A stretch of 64,000 nt of DNA from Porpolomopsis calyptriformis (taxonomy: Eukaryota > Basidiomycota > Agaricomycetes > Agaricales > Hygrophoraceae). Made by a program: the position numbers and the translations under genes. Location of the stretch: the NCBI GenBank assembly GCA_951640195.1, contig OX621175.1, forward strand, positions 682,001 to 746,000. The letters run 5' to 3'. Every line of letters starts with the position of its first letter. The stretch's first letter is position 1. Below the pieces are notes generated by a model, which saw only the letters and a program-made list of their open reading frames with translations, was not told the origin of the DNA and ran no database searches. Of the stretch, positions 49,601-61,489 are shown one piece after another.

Positions 49601-50103
49601 ATTCGAAGTTGCGCCTGAAGCTGGGCTGCATCGCGCAGGATATTTATATTGTCCTGAGACCAGGTCTATTCGATGGATAACAGGGTCAAGCAACGAACGC
49701 ACTTTGTCAAATTTCAAAGCCTGACTATAGGACTTGAGGGCTTCCTCATAGTTCTTTTCCCCCTTCTGGATGAGACCAAAGACATGCCAGCTGATATGTG
49801 AGGTCAAATCAAGACGAACACCCTTCTTTACAAGCTCGATACCCTCATCTCGCTTTCCCATGTGCGTCAAAATGAGGCCTTTCATACATAGTGTTTCTAT
49901 CATGAGTGAATGTCATAGTTGGAAGGAGCAAAGGTAACAGAATTCAACGTGCCGCCATGCTCAGGAAATTTCTTTAAGATCAAATCTGCCGTCTTTTGGC
50001 CTTTCTTGAGCTGCCTAGTTTCATAAAGGGTCAACAGCTCCTTGAACAGAGAAGCTTCCTTCGACGGTAAAACCCTCTTCGCAGGTATCGCAAGCGGGGG
50101 CAT
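46601..50103 (-). CDS. NAA15: NatA auxiliary subunit NAA15 (Nat1)
   Basis: Ribosome-associated TPR scaffold that positions the catalytic subunit Naa10 for co-translational N-terminal acetylation. The start MPPLAIPAKRVLPSKEASLF at 50103 and KELLTLYETRQLKKGQKTAD are followed by TPR exons ETLCMKGLILTHMGKRDEGI, GVRLDLTSHISWHVFGLIQK, YEEALKSYSQALKFD, TLRQHWIGLAVAYHLNG and ATGESRLYYFCRTEGLN. Next are TLPELYTCKARVLKRAGDYI with DRFLNTKCAKYHFRAGLVEE, then a Lys-rich stretch KKAKKKAKKAAPK (about 47600). The C-terminus runs through KLNAPREEVEACLFTTLGE to the last exon AANAFLEEIKSPRHDEFR and a stop at 46601-46603. About twelve short introns. All family regions are present. Head-to-head with PDS5. Confidence 0.9.
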
Positions 50104-50267
50104 CTTCAGTCCAATAATCAAGGTCCCTCAAAAGCGGGCGGTCGTTTCAGGTCATCAAAGCCAAACAACGCGTCCATTACGGATTGCCTTGTTTCTCCTC
50201 CATCGATTCCATTTCCACTCTCCGTTTCTTGCCGTACTTACAGGTGTCGCCCCTGAAAAGAAGCAGC
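50104..50267. promoter_or_regulatory. NAA15/PDS5 divergent promoter with an MCB-type site
   Basis: A 164-bp spacer between start codons. ACGCGT (50168-50173) matches the MluI cell-cycle box bound by MBF in yeasts, about 95 bp before the PDS5 start. The hexamer alone is weak evidence. Confidence 0.4.
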
Positions 50268-53200
50268 ATGGTGGCTAAAACTCGTCGTGGAGATCAGTCC
50301 TCTCAAAAACTCAACTTTAACGAGAAACTAGTCGGAAAAGGTTTATCAACCGATACACTGCTAAAGAAACTCAAAGCACTCCATACTGAGCTGGCTGAGC
50401 TTGATCAGGAGCTCGTCGATGCAAACTCGCTTGGACATGCACGCAAGGAACTCATCAGCACCTCAATTCTCCTGCACAAAGACCGGGGGGTCAAGGCCTA
50501 CGCGGCGTGTTGCTTGGCGGACATTCTTAGACTATACGCTCCCGATGCCCCTTATACCCAATCTGAACTTCGAGACATTTTCCAGTTCTTTTTCCGGCAA
50601 CTCACGACTGGCCTTAAAGGTGCTGACGCGTCATACTATAATGAGTACTTTCATCTCCTGGAATCATTGTCGACGGTCAAGAGCGTAGTCCTTGTATGCG
50701 ATCTCCCGAATGCCGAGGAATTAATGGTCGACATCTTTCGGGACTTTTTCAGTCTTGTCCGCCGTGATCTCGCCAAGAAGATTGAGATTTTCATGGCAGA
50801 TATTCTCGTCGCGTTGATCGACGAATGTCAGTCATTACCCTCTGACGTGCTAGAAGTCATCATGGCACAATTTATGGATAAGAATGCTGTACGCTGCTCT
50901 CGTCTCTCATGCCCGCGTTATATATTTCTACATCTTTTCAAAACAGCGTATGGACCAGCCCGCCTACCGTCTCGCGGTGCAGGTATGCAATGCCACCGCA
51001 GACAAGCTCCAGCGACATGTGTGCCAATATTTTACCGATATCATTGTGTCACACTCGCACGACGAAGAAATCGAGGACATCCGAACCTCTCATGACCTCA
51101 TCAAGGAACTCAATCGATCTTGTCCATCTCTTCTTCATAGTGTCATGCCCCAACTAGAAGAGGAACTTCGTGTTGAGGATGTTCAATTGCGACTAATTGC
51201 CTCTCAGGTGCTTGGAGAGATGTTCTCAGACAAGGGTGGTAGCGATTTAGTGAAAAAGTACCCAACAACGTGGAATGTGTGGCTGTGCCGGAAGAACGAC
51301 AAATCACCTGCTATCCGACTCAAGTTTGTGGAAGCTGCCAAGGATTTACTCACGAATGTACCAGACCTGCGCGAAGTTGTAGAAGGTAGGCGTGACGACT
51401 GCCGATACCTTGGCTCGAGACAACTATTCAATCTACCTTCCATAGACGCTTTACACTCGAAACTCCTAGACCCTGACGAGAAAGTCAGAGCAGCTACCTG
51501 CAGAGTCTATTCCCAGGTAGATTACGAGACCGCCTTGCATCACGTATCGGACACACAGTTAAAAGCTCTCGCCGGCCGAGGCGCCGATAAAAGGGTGCGC
51601 TATTCAATATCCTTATCCCCCTTTCAGATATTGATGGTCTAATCATTCAGCAACTCGTTCGTGTTGAAGCCTTGAACAGTCTCGGAAAACTTTATAGTTT
51701 AGCTTACCCCGAAATGTGCGCTACTTTTCCACTTTCTGTAACTCCCTCTTACTCAGCCAACTTAGCGAAAATAACGAACCCGCAGCAATCCAGAAATTTT
51801 CGTGGATTCCCAATGAAATTCTCCACCTATTTGGGATGAGCTTCGAGATCCGGTGAGAGCAGTGTAGTTATGGGTTAAGGTGACAGGTTGACCAATCAGT
51901 ATGCAGAGCGATAGTAGAACAGGTCATTGCTGAATATGTGCTTCCCTTACCATCGCCTACAGCACCAAACGCGAAGGCAAACGAACTTGATGAAACGACT
52001 TGGACTGGCCGGTTACTGAATACAATGAGGTTTTTGGATGAAAAGGCTATTAAGGCACTGTTGAATTTAACAGGCCTGAAAACTAGGTAAGCACCCCTCT
52101 ACACACCGTTGGAATTAGTCCGGCTGAACCCCCTCATTCTGCAGTCGGCCAACGGTATACGATCACTATGTAGAGGCCTGCATTAAGAACAACGTCAGTG
52201 GTTTTCCCCAGTGACGCAGTGTATTATGGGCTGATCTATCTTTTGCTCAGGGTGGAATAGTTGACGAAAACGAGGAAGAAGTCGCACGAAGGCTGAACGT
52301 TTTTATTCAGTATGTTTCTGGTACGTGAAACCTTGCTTAGATTTCGCTGTCTCTTAGGGTACGTTATTTTAGCTCAGTTCCCCGATCCCCAAAAGGCTGT
52401 GGAAGATTTGCAAGCATTTGCAAAGTTGAATGAGGGACGGTTGTACAAACTCCTCAAGACATGTATGGATCCGCAGACCGATCTTAAGGGTCTCGTTAAA
52501 GCTACGGTAAGCCACCACTTCGGTGCATCAGTATGGACCGCGACTCACCCTGCTGTTCTGCTACCTCTCAAGAATGAGTTTCTCAAGAGAGTTGACCAGT
52601 CGTCGTCGACAATCGTATCTACGATGTCAACGTTTCTCCGACGATCAAGCCTACGGATTCTGAATCAATCATCAATCCCAACATTAGTGAAACGAGTTCA
52701 GAAAGGCGACAGCAAAACAACAAATCAGGTTCATCTTTCAGCGAATAATGCTCAGATCCTTTTGTCCTTCACGTCAAAACATTGCCCCCTACTGTACAAA
52801 CTACACCTCGGAGAACTCACAAAGGCCATTGCAGATGAGAAAAATCCGAGGCTGGTGGAAGTATGCTTGCAAGCATTGTCATCAGCCGTTAAATTGGATA
52901 ACAAACTAGCCGCAAGCGACAAGTCAGCCGACCCATTTGTGCATGACTGCTAACTTACTGACACTTGCAATGTCTTGAATTAGGCGGACGAATGAACGAA
53001 TTATGCGATATGCTCTCGAGTCGAGACCACGGCACGCCAAGTTCGCCGTTCGCTTTCTGGCATATTCCAGAAATTCAGGCGAGGCTTGTACCCAGGTCGT
53101 AGAGGTAGGATACCCATCTCGTGTGCGTTAATCTATTACCAATGAACGGTTCACCTAGTCCATCTCGGCGGCTTTGCCGAAAGCTGATCCAGCATTACGG

Positions 53201-55184
53201 GTTGCACATATTACCGTATTGGCGCAGATTGCGAGGTTGGTTCCTGACGCGTTCGAACACAAGAGCGATGTCATCATGGAATTTTTACTTAAAGAGGTCC
53301 TCATGACGCCTAGCCCACCTGACCCGGTTCGTGTGTCACTTTACGCCCTCACTCACCGTCTAACGCCCAACACAGGACCAGATGGACGTAGATGAGGAGT
53401 GGTACGATGATAAAGATGTACCGCCTGAGTTGAACGCAAAGATCCAAGCACTCAAAGTATGTCGGAACCGCTGCCTTGCCCACGCTTCGACAGATACGGC
53501 GCTCGACGTCTCGACGCCAGTGATAAAAATGTTTGTGACGCTCCTAGAATGTGGCGGCTCGTTCAGCGCAGAAGCACATGATGAGTATGCTCAAGTCTGG
53601 CTTTGCGAACAGACAACACAGCGTTGATCGTATTTGTAGTAACAAATTCAAGGCACGCCTGCGGCTTCAGGCCGCTATATCTTTGCTGCATCTTTCGACA
53701 GTGGAAACGTACGCTGATGCTATAGCTTGGAAATTTGTTACACTGGCGATAACGGTTCAAGTGAGTAGACTGCTGTTAATAGAGGACATTCCTGATGTCC
53801 CCGGATTATCAATAGGACGCCTGTTATTTTGTTCGCATATTGTTTTTGACAAAACTGATTTCACTTCTGACGCCACGAAAACTCCCGCCTCGGTTCAACA
53901 TCATACCATTCCTCACAATCCACGATCCGGAAGCCGATGTGAAGAGTACGGTAAGAGCTATAATAAAAGTTATTGAATAGCGTCGTTCAAAGAAATTTGT
54001 CGTAGGCAATGGCGTATGTGAGCTTCGCATTCCGGAACCTGCCACCAGGTAAATGGTACAATTTTTAGGGTGATCCCCGTTGCTGACTTTTGTCTCACAT
54101 AGCAATGAAAGTCTCCCACTTCGAAGTCATATTTATCCGGCTGCTCCATGCGTTAGCACATCATCCCGACTTCTTGGCCTCACAGGAAGATCTCCCAGAT
54201 ATAGCCAAGTAAGTCCCCGTTGTCCGATGAATATGATTGAATTGTAAATGCGATGACATTTCTAGATATGTTGAATTTTATCTCGATCTTATCGCCTCTC
54301 CAGAGACTATCTCCCTCCTCTACCACCTTGCAATGAAATTGAAGACAGTCCGCGATGCAGATCCACACATTGAGAGCGAGGTAAGTGGGGTTACTGTCTG
54401 CAGTTTGGAGTGCTCTAACATGTGGGCTTATCAGAATTTATATATAATGAGCGAACTGGCGCAAGAGCTCATCAAAATACGTGCCCATTCGCATTCGTGG
54501 GACCTAGAAAGCTATCCTGGAAAAATCAAACTGCCATCAGACATTTTGCGAGCCCTCCCAAATGCAGAGACTGCGAGCAAGGTACATCGATACTTCCTTC
54601 CCTTCCACTGGCATTATTCAATTTTTATGATAGATATTGAAGACTGTGTACCTGCCTGATGAAACTGTGGATTGGCTAACAGAACTTTCGAAATCACGGG
54701 CAGTCACGCAACCAAAGGCCAGCTTTGCTATATATTTGCACGTCTCCCATTTTTAATATCCAACCTGCAGGAAAAGCGCGAGCGCAAGCCAGTTGCGAAG
54801 CGGAAAGCTGTTCGTCAAACGAATGGTCACCCTAAGTGCGAGATACTCATCTTTCAAATGAATGTAAAAGTTAACTGTTCAATTTTGCAGACGAGCGCGA
54901 CAACGGGCCAAACAATGGCGTTCAGATGAATCAAACCAGGAGTCATCCCCTTCTGATGAGAGCGACGTGGAAAAGGACGAAGTTCATGATGCCATTTCAG
55001 ATGACGAAAGAGTGGCCGCAGGCGAAGAGAAATTGGCGAGAGGCGCTCGGACGAAAGCAAAGGTATTTGCAAACATCACTTCCAAAATTTAAATATCCGA
55101 CGATCGTTTCCTCAGGCGAGGATTAGGCAACAGACAAGAAGATCTGCCAGGATTAAAGGTGACCAGATATCCTCAGAGGGCTGA
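50268..55184 (+). CDS. PDS5: Sister chromatid cohesion factor Pds5
   Basis: HEAT-repeat regulator that binds cohesin on chromatin and controls its maintenance and release. MVAKTRRGDQSSQKLNFNEK at 50268 and ELDQELVDANSLGHARKELI lead into VKAYAACCLADILRLYAPDA, DLPNAEELMVDIFRDFFSLV, a junction PSDVLEVIMAQFMDKNA to MDQPAYRLAVQVCNATADKL, then DVQLRLIASQVLGEMFSDKG and WNVWLCRKNDKSPAIRLKFV, all typical of Pds5. Many short introns follow through 51.6-54.7 kb (for example QRLRFRV-type HEAT exons at 53.6-54.1 kb). The C-terminal tail is basic: RGARTKAK spliced (GTATTT...CTCAG) to ARIRQQTRRSARIKGDQISS, stop TGA at 55182-55184. Size ~1,200 residues matches the family. Exons between 51.6 and 53.4 kb are approximate. 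Confidence 0.9.
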
Positions 55185-56049
55185 TTATCATAGGTGGACT
55201 GCAGCCAGTTTTTACGTTTATATATGGATCTTGTCACATTCTATGTCAATGTATAGTACGATTGTAATTATGTTTCTTCCTTGCATCTCTGTAATACTTG
55301 TAATACTACACTTTTACTTCATGCCAGTGGAGAACTGGATCCGAGCTTATCGTTTTCCATTGAGTCTGCTGGACTCCACATTTCCCAGCCGCTGATAGCT
55401 GTCCAGCCTATGCTTCGGCATTGTTACACTCCTTTGTGATCAATTCTAAGAACTGGGATGATCGACCCTCACCGGTGAGAGAGGTCTGGTGTAGTCTCTT
55501 TACCCCGGCCGTATTGATAGAGTCAGGCTTGAACGCGATCGGAGGTTAGCTTCTCTACACAAGCTGCCGAGAAGACCACGATCGACGTCATTTTGCATCC
55601 GTCCATATTCGAATTGCGCTCCGCGAAGGCACTTCTGAACCAATGTCTGTCCGAGATTGGAATATTGCACCCAGTCTTTCAGTGTGCGGAAATACTATTG
55701 CAAACTGGGCTGAAAACTTTTAACTCTTCAATCCTTCTGCCCGCAAAAAATGTTCAATGTTCTAAGGAAAAATCATTGAAGGAGAGAATCTAGCAGAGGA
55801 CAGCTTGGTCCGAAGTCTAGAATGTAACGAGAAATGTCAGTAGTCCGAAAGGGGAAGGCGTGAGTCGATTGCAGTGTCGGGGCAGGACTTAAATGCAATA
55901 TATATTTGGGATGGCCATATGTACTGGCCGGTACTAGTAATAACAAGAAAGCTATACATAGGTACAGGTATCGAACACCACATTGTTTAAATAACACTGA
56001 CAGTGCACTTTACAGATCTGCGGATGACTTCTTTCTCTACAGCCTCTCT
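55185..56049. other. Intergenic, nothing recognised
   Basis: 3' flanks of two convergent genes. No gene, repeat or RNA signature that I can support. Confidence 0.4.
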
Positions 56050-57356
56050 CTACTCCATCTCATCGCCCAGTAAGCACTCGAACGTCGACGAGCTTTCGGA
56101 TGAAGAGGAATCTAATAAGTCCCAATGCGAACCAGAAGACCTGTCAGGACTAATATCTCTTTGACGGGACGTTGCCGAGCTTCCAGCCCTGCGCTGCCTT
56201 TCAACTATTCGCGCTGGTCTCTCTTCATCATCGCTGACTTCCATAAGTTCGACCGACAATTCAGACTCTGGAGGGGGCGACCCTGATGGAGCTCTGTCGA
56301 TCAAACAGTCGTCGTCGCTGTCTACTCCCAATGTCTCCTCGGATGCCGCGAAAGGGTCCGCGATGACATAGCCACCCATCTCCAAATCAGAGGTGGGTAG
56401 GTCAGGTGCCAAAGATGAAGCTCTGGAGGGTGCTGTATCTACACGCAAGGTCTCCGAGCTCGCGGTACGCTTCAGTTTTTCCTCCCATCGCAAGAGCTCC
56501 TCCCTTTCTCTCTGGTGGCGCGAGAACATCTCATCCCACAGAGACCTTGGTGCAGGTTTGAAATACGAGCGCATGAACCATTCGGTGTCAAGAATAGCCA
56601 AGTACGTTGCGTCCTTCCATTCCCCGTCAATTGAGCAGAACACCGCTCGACGGCGTGTCCCCTCGTGGCCGAATCCGCTAAAAGGTAAGATCCATGAGTG
56701 GTGGTGAATAAATTTGAAAAAAGTATTAAATCATACAGTCGCATGAAGAGCGCCAATGCTTGCGCTTTTCCAGGACCATCCAAGATGACGGCTTGCATAC
56801 GATGAAATTTCATCTCCTCGAACACCCAATTCATGAGGAGTTGGACGGTTTGTCTCCCAAGCCCTCGGCCTCTGGCGTTCTTGTCGAGAACGATACCAAT
56901 ACTGATCTCACCAGAGGTACCATTGGCCTGTATCTCTGAATTCAAAAATACGATACCGATCGGAGGCTGGGAGTGGTCAATCGCCGACTCGCCCGCGGTT
57001 TGGTACATGGGTTGGTCATATGACGAGTCGTCGTCCACTGACCACACGTCATCATTCAGTTCATAGTCGGATTGGGAGGCTGGATCCCAGCGGTTGCTAG
57101 TGCCACCTTCATTATAGGTTACCGTTAGCCCTTTACGACTAGAATCTCTGTACATGCCTTCAGAATTCGTGGTTTCACGCTTCTTATAGATGACGGCAAA
57201 GTAGAGGGCCGAGTCTAGGAACGAAAACATGGGCGCCTGCGCAGCGTCTGCGGAGGAAGTCTGGAGCTCCTCCCAGAGATTTAACAGCAGGTCAATATGT
57301 CTGTCCTGGTCTCCCAGGCCTTGTAAGAGCACTATATCTTGCGCTTCCGTCAACAT
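56050..57356 (-). CDS. GNAT-fold acetyltransferase-domain protein
   Basis: ATG 57356 opens MLTEAQDIVLLQGLGDQDRH. The GNAT core is IGIVLDKNARGRGLGRQTVQ, containing the acetyl-CoA loop R/Q-x-x-G-x-G/A as RGRGLG, followed by LLMNWVFEEMKFHRMQAVIL. One intron (GTATGA...TTTTAG, about 56680-56735) restores ALFMRLGFGHEGTRRRAVFC and DGEWKDATYLAILDTEWF, the usual RimJ/RimL-like end of the fold. The C-terminal ~180 residues are acidic and Ser-rich, probably disordered. A large insert (residues ~60-130) separates the two halves of the fold. The true start may lie in an upstream exon, since the frame is open beyond 57356. Substrate unknown; a protein or small-molecule acetyltransferase. Confidence 0.75.
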
Positions 57357-58055
57357 TTCCGCAAATTGACTCTGGGAAGGGGGGCAGGAGGTTGGTGAAC
57401 TCGAGTGGCTGCGGTGACTTCTTGTTGGAGGGAATTCTCCTCCACGTGTTGGTGGCACAGCATCACCGTATAGAGTTCGAGACCACCTTTGTGCGCGCAA
57501 AAAAACAACAAACGGGGTTCCAGAATACCCGTCTTTAACGGGTTATTCCCGTACACTTGGGACAAGACTTCCTGACTCTGTCACGTTTGGCAACGCCTGA
57601 CTTGAATGTACGGTGACGCAGGGACCTGCACCTGAACAAAGTAAACGTTGCTAAAACCGTAAGAAAGGGAAGAGCGTTGATGATAGCAGTTTAAAGTATA
57701 CGGCTTAATACCACAAATGGATGGTGTGTAAGATGGGGACCGCCAGGGTCCTCGCGGGGCGTCACCGCAGTCAAGCTTCAGCGACACGCGTGCGGGGAGA
57801 AAAGAAGTCGAATGCAACCGATCATCAGGTAACTCATTATAATCAATCGTCCATCTTCGCAGAGGAACTTTGTCGCAGGGATTCGATGTTGGTGCTCTCG
57901 GACAAGAGTTGAGGGCAATAAAAAAAAAGTATATGACAACGTGGAACATCTGATTTCAATAATTACGATGGGGTATTCATTCGCCACACTCTGCACTAAA
58001 ACTTCTTGGGACAACATCATGTATCCTGATCATTCCAACCGATGAATGTAAGTTG
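57357..58055. other. Intergenic; 57590-58055 is duplicated flank
   Basis: From about 57590 the sequence matches 61490-61990 (for example GTAAGAAxGGxxAGAGCGTTGATGATA and ATACCA...ATGG...GACCGCCA), the 3' flank of the second D-amino-acid oxidase gene. No independent gene. Confidence 0.6.
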
Positions 58056-59665
58056 TTACAGTGAAATTGCTGCATTTAGAAGCGTTAGAGCCACGTCCGC
58101 TGATCCCCACGACATCTGGAAGCCAGACCCCCCATGACTACCCAAAAGGCGTGTTCAGAACCAGCTAGCACAAACAAAGAGCAAATGAAAAATTCACCCA
58201 TAATTATAGACCACGGGCACCTTTCTGTTTGCGTGCACAGCTTCGGCCCATCGGACTTCAAGCCCAACGCCCCCTTTTCTGTTCGGCCTCAAGCCGCAAC
58301 CTTCCTCGATAATAAGAGGGAAGAGATCATCGACCGTAGGCTCTCGTTCTGCACGAACCTCCGGTGGTGCGAGCTCAGGGCACAGGGCGAAACAACGTCG
58401 GAGTATATCCAGGCTAGTCTCGGGCCGTGGAGATGGGTACCTGAGATGGCAGAGATCTTGAGAACCGACTTTCCTCTAGGGCAGCTATGGCTTCGCTCAC
58501 CAATCATCTGCAACCCGTGTCCCGCCCAAGAGCACCTATAAACCAATAAGATTGATGAAAACGAATTACAAAATAAAACGAACGAAACACGCACGTTACC
58601 GCTTCTTCTCGGAATAAGATATGTCAACGGTAACCCATTGTAATTTCTTGTCTTCCCAAACGTCACCCACGGCGCACGCAACAATACTGTCTGTCCCCTG
58701 AGGGGGTACATTGCTTTATCTTCAATCCCCCCTAGTGATCGTGCGCCAAGGCCTGCACATACGACGATAGCGTCAACGGGAGGAGATATATTCTTTGAAT
58801 GGGAGAATATGTTTGCTCCCCCTTCGATCACCTCATTGAGATGTTGTATTGTCCCACGCACAACTTTTCCTCCTTGAGAAAGGAATCGAGAGAGCAGGTA
58901 ATCAAGGTACACAGGGACGTCGATCGTAACGGTTGTGAATGATAGTCCCGAGGTGACGCCGGGAGGAAGGGCACTTTTGTCCAAGTACTTGAACTATATG
59001 GTAACATTTAGTTGCAGAAGATGCCGAGGGGAAAGAGCAATACTTGCGTCAGGCATATCTTCTAGTATGTGGGGTCTTTTGATCTCAACATCATGGTACT
59101 CAGTCTGTGGAATTCGCAAGAGACAACCTTCCGCGGCTCCTCCGGGAGCGGACAGCTCCCACATGGTCCAGAAGGTTTTCTTATCCAGGTCTGAGAATAG
59201 AATGAGAAGAAACACAATGTAGAATCAATCGCACGAACTCACCACGTTGCATTGCATTGCCCTCGAAACTAGCATGATAAGCACCCTGATAGCGGGAATA
59301 TTTGGTTCATACGGAACAATGGGCATTTCAAAGGGAAAATAATACTCACCGCCCAATGGCTGGTGTACTTGATACATTTCGGATCGCTTGGGAGGAACTC
59401 GGCGATGATAGTGACTTGATAACCCCCATACTCCAGAATCCTTATCGCTGTAGTCAGCCCAATAACACCTGTAGGTGATGAAAGTAAGCCTTTCTATCCG
59501 TTTTGATGCATGCCTTGCAGAGATACAAGTATGCCAGGGATATACGAAATTTAAATACTCACCTGCGCCGACAACAATGACATGTTTAAGTTGCTTTGGA
59601 AGAGACATCCTTACAAACGTTCGGTTTGGGCAGCACCTTAGGGATGTTCTCACGGTTTCCAAGAT
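57590..59665. repeat. Segmental duplication, copy 1
   Basis: About 2.1 kb alignable in direct orientation with 61490-63575, covering a complete oxidase gene, ~470 bp of its 3' flank and ~50 bp of 5' flank. Coding similarity is high; flanks and introns have diverged by small indels. Confidence 0.85.
58056..59608 (-). CDS. D-amino-acid oxidase, copy 1
   Basis: FAD flavoenzyme that oxidises D-amino acids (or D-aspartate) to keto acid, ammonia and peroxide. MSLPKQLKHVIVVGAG at 59608 is split by an intron inside the dinucleotide motif and continues GVIGLTTAIRILEYGGYQVT. Further exons are AEFLPSDPKCIKYTSHWA, GAYHASFEGNAMQR, DLDKKTFWTMWELSAPGG, VPVYLDYLLSRFLSQGGKVV and VVCAGLGARSLGGIEDK with YPLRGQTVLLRAPW. 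Then LLGGTRVADDW is spliced to YPSPRPETSLDILRRCFALC, IIEEGCGLRPNRKGG and VPVVYNYG, and finally HGGSGFQMSWGSADVALTLL. The stop is at 58056-58058. The C-terminus (...AAISL) is not a canonical SKL-type peroxisomal signal. Intact by inspection, ~370 residues. Confidence 0.9.
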
Positions 59666-60085
59666 AGGGTTATGTTATTATGTGGACCGGCACCGACTGC
59701 CTGCCTCGTTCCAGGAATCCTCTTGAGAGCCTCTCGGGGATCATGAAGGCAGGACCTTAAGTATGTTCACACGGTCTCCAAGACGGGGTTATTGTGTCGA
59801 AATAATGGGTCTCGGAGACCTGGGTCGTGCCGAGCATTCCAGCAATCCTCTCGGGAGCCTCTCGTAAGCAGTTGGGGAGTGATGAGGATCCAATCTTGCG
59901 AGCCTCTCGAAAGCAGTTGAAGGCAGGACTTTACCGGATTGTTCCCACGGTCTCCGAGACGGGGGTTATTGTGTCCTAACAATGGGACCTAGCTCGTACC
60001 GAGCATTCCAGCAATCCTCTCGGGAGCCTCTCGCTAGCAGTTGAGCATCCAATCTTGCGAGCCTCTAGGAAGCAGTTGCAGACAC
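59630..60085. repeat. Degenerate tandem repeat, ~120-175-bp units
   Basis: Three partial units begin near 59632, 59751 and 59925, each with (A/C)CCTTA..., a CACGGTxTCCxAGAxxGGG block, GTTATTGTGTC, GAGCATTCCAGCAATCCTCT, CGGGAGCCTCTCG and AGCAGTTG. Confidence 0.8.
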
Positions 60086-60279
60086 CATGGACGCTTATGG
60101 ATTTGTCGGACTGTTATTTATCTCTCCCATACCCCTATTTATCTCACCATCCTCGTCTCTATGGATATGGTAAGTGATGTCCACTTTTATCTCCTTCGTC
60201 AATGTCGATGAAACCATAGGAAATATCTACAGAGCTTCACAAGAGGCAGTTGTGCCCTCGTTGGGAGCCTCAGTCGATC

Positions 60280-60372
60280 AGCTTCAAAAGATTCTTCAGT
60301 CGCGAAGAGGGACTTGGCAATCGTCATACTCTCGCCAGGTCACTCTTTGCGCCTGAAGAATCTTTTGAAGCT
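60280..60372. repeat. Long hairpin: 20-bp perfect outer arms, ~39-bp total stem
   Basis: Outer arms 60280-60299 and 60353-60372 are exact reverse complements (AGCTTCAAAAGATTCTTCAG). The pairing continues inward imperfectly (CGCGAAGAGGGACTTGGC against GCCAGGTCACTCTTTGCG), leaving a ~15-nt loop. Confidence 0.92.
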
Positions 60373-61049
60373 GCTGAAATCTGACCATCCAGGTTTTTAC
60401 CGGCGGGTATATTCCCCATGACATGAGAACCCACCTAAATGGTCTCTCGGAAGTGCTGCAAGGCAGCCTTCATCATCCCCGTGAGGCTCCCCAGAGGGTT
60501 ACTTGAATGCTCGGCACGAGGCAGATATCGATCCGAACGGAATGTTTCCAAGACCGATTCCTTTCGACATAATAACTCTCGGAGACCGCGAGAACATCTG
60601 ATAAGGTAAATCAAATATGCTCATGCGTTGAGATCGTCTGAACCATTCCTTACACGAGCTTCCACCTTTCCAAGCGAGATTGGCAGCACTAGTGTGTCCC
60701 AACCCATTCACCACAGCACCCTGGCCCGCTCGGTATCTTCAATTCCGTCTGGGCTCACACCTACCGCCTGCGATTATCCAAGGCAGACTTATCTCTGGCT
60801 GACGCTGACGCTGACAGGTTGGATGGAGTTTTATAGCAAGTAACTCCTGCTTCCTTCCACCAATGACCTAAAGTGAAGAAACCTATACTGTTCCCCCCCC
60901 CCTTACCTTTTTCCAGCCATCCGGCCTTCAAGATCTGTTGGTTGAGATCCTACCCAAGCTCATTGTACCCCAGCACTGGGGGGGATCGGGTGGTCCTCTG
61001 ACTTTCCGTTGACCGAGTCTCAAGTCGGCGATCACCAACCCCTGGATCC

Positions 61050-61430
61050 CCTACCTCTGGCCTTGACCAGTGGAGAGGGATGATCAATTTTGAACCCTGG
61101 GTCCTATGAATCCCAATGATCTCCCATCTCTGGATCCCAGGGCTACTTGTGCTCCACCAATTCTTGCTGGTCAGAGCTGGGGGATCCTCACCTCTAAGTC
61201 TGACGTCAATCGGTGGAGAAGTAACCCTAGGTCAATCAAATTCAAGTTGGATGGTCTCCCACCTTTAAATTGTCCAGGTCTGACTTCCATCAACGGAGAC
61301 TGGTGCACCCTGAGTAACCCTGGATCGATTGAGTCCAAGCTCAACAGTTTCCCGCCTTTGATTCCCCAATTTTGACATCCAACAGCAGAGATTGGTTGAC
61401 CTGGGGGATTTGTTGATGGGAAATTGGTGT
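61050..61430. repeat. Degenerate tandem repeat, ~85-105-bp units
   Basis: Three to four units, each with GxCTGACxTCxATCxxxGGAGA, AACCCT(A/G)G, TCxATxxAxTxCAAG and a TCCCxCCTTT block followed by CCC/CCA. No coding potential seen. Confidence 0.65.
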
Positions 61431-61489
61431 GGGGCTTGATTGACCCAGTGTTACTGGTGGTGTCAACAGGGATGCACGGTAGTGACCTT

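Larger units (their letters stand above)
59609..61489. other. Repeat-rich spacer between the duplicated oxidase segments
   Basis: No gene recognised. It contains degenerate tandem repeats at 59630-60085 and 61050-61430 and a long hairpin at 60280-60372 (separate entries). Confidence 0.6.

Noticed and set aside
58289..58540. Apparent frameshift in oxidase copy 1 relative to copy 2
   Set aside because: An intron with GTGAGC donor and CTCAG acceptor restores YPSPRPETSLDILRR in frame, as in copy 2.
58134..58541. Plus-strand frames over both oxidase 3' ends (also 61968-62393)
   Set aside because: They appear in both duplicated copies only because they are antisense to conserved oxidase exons.
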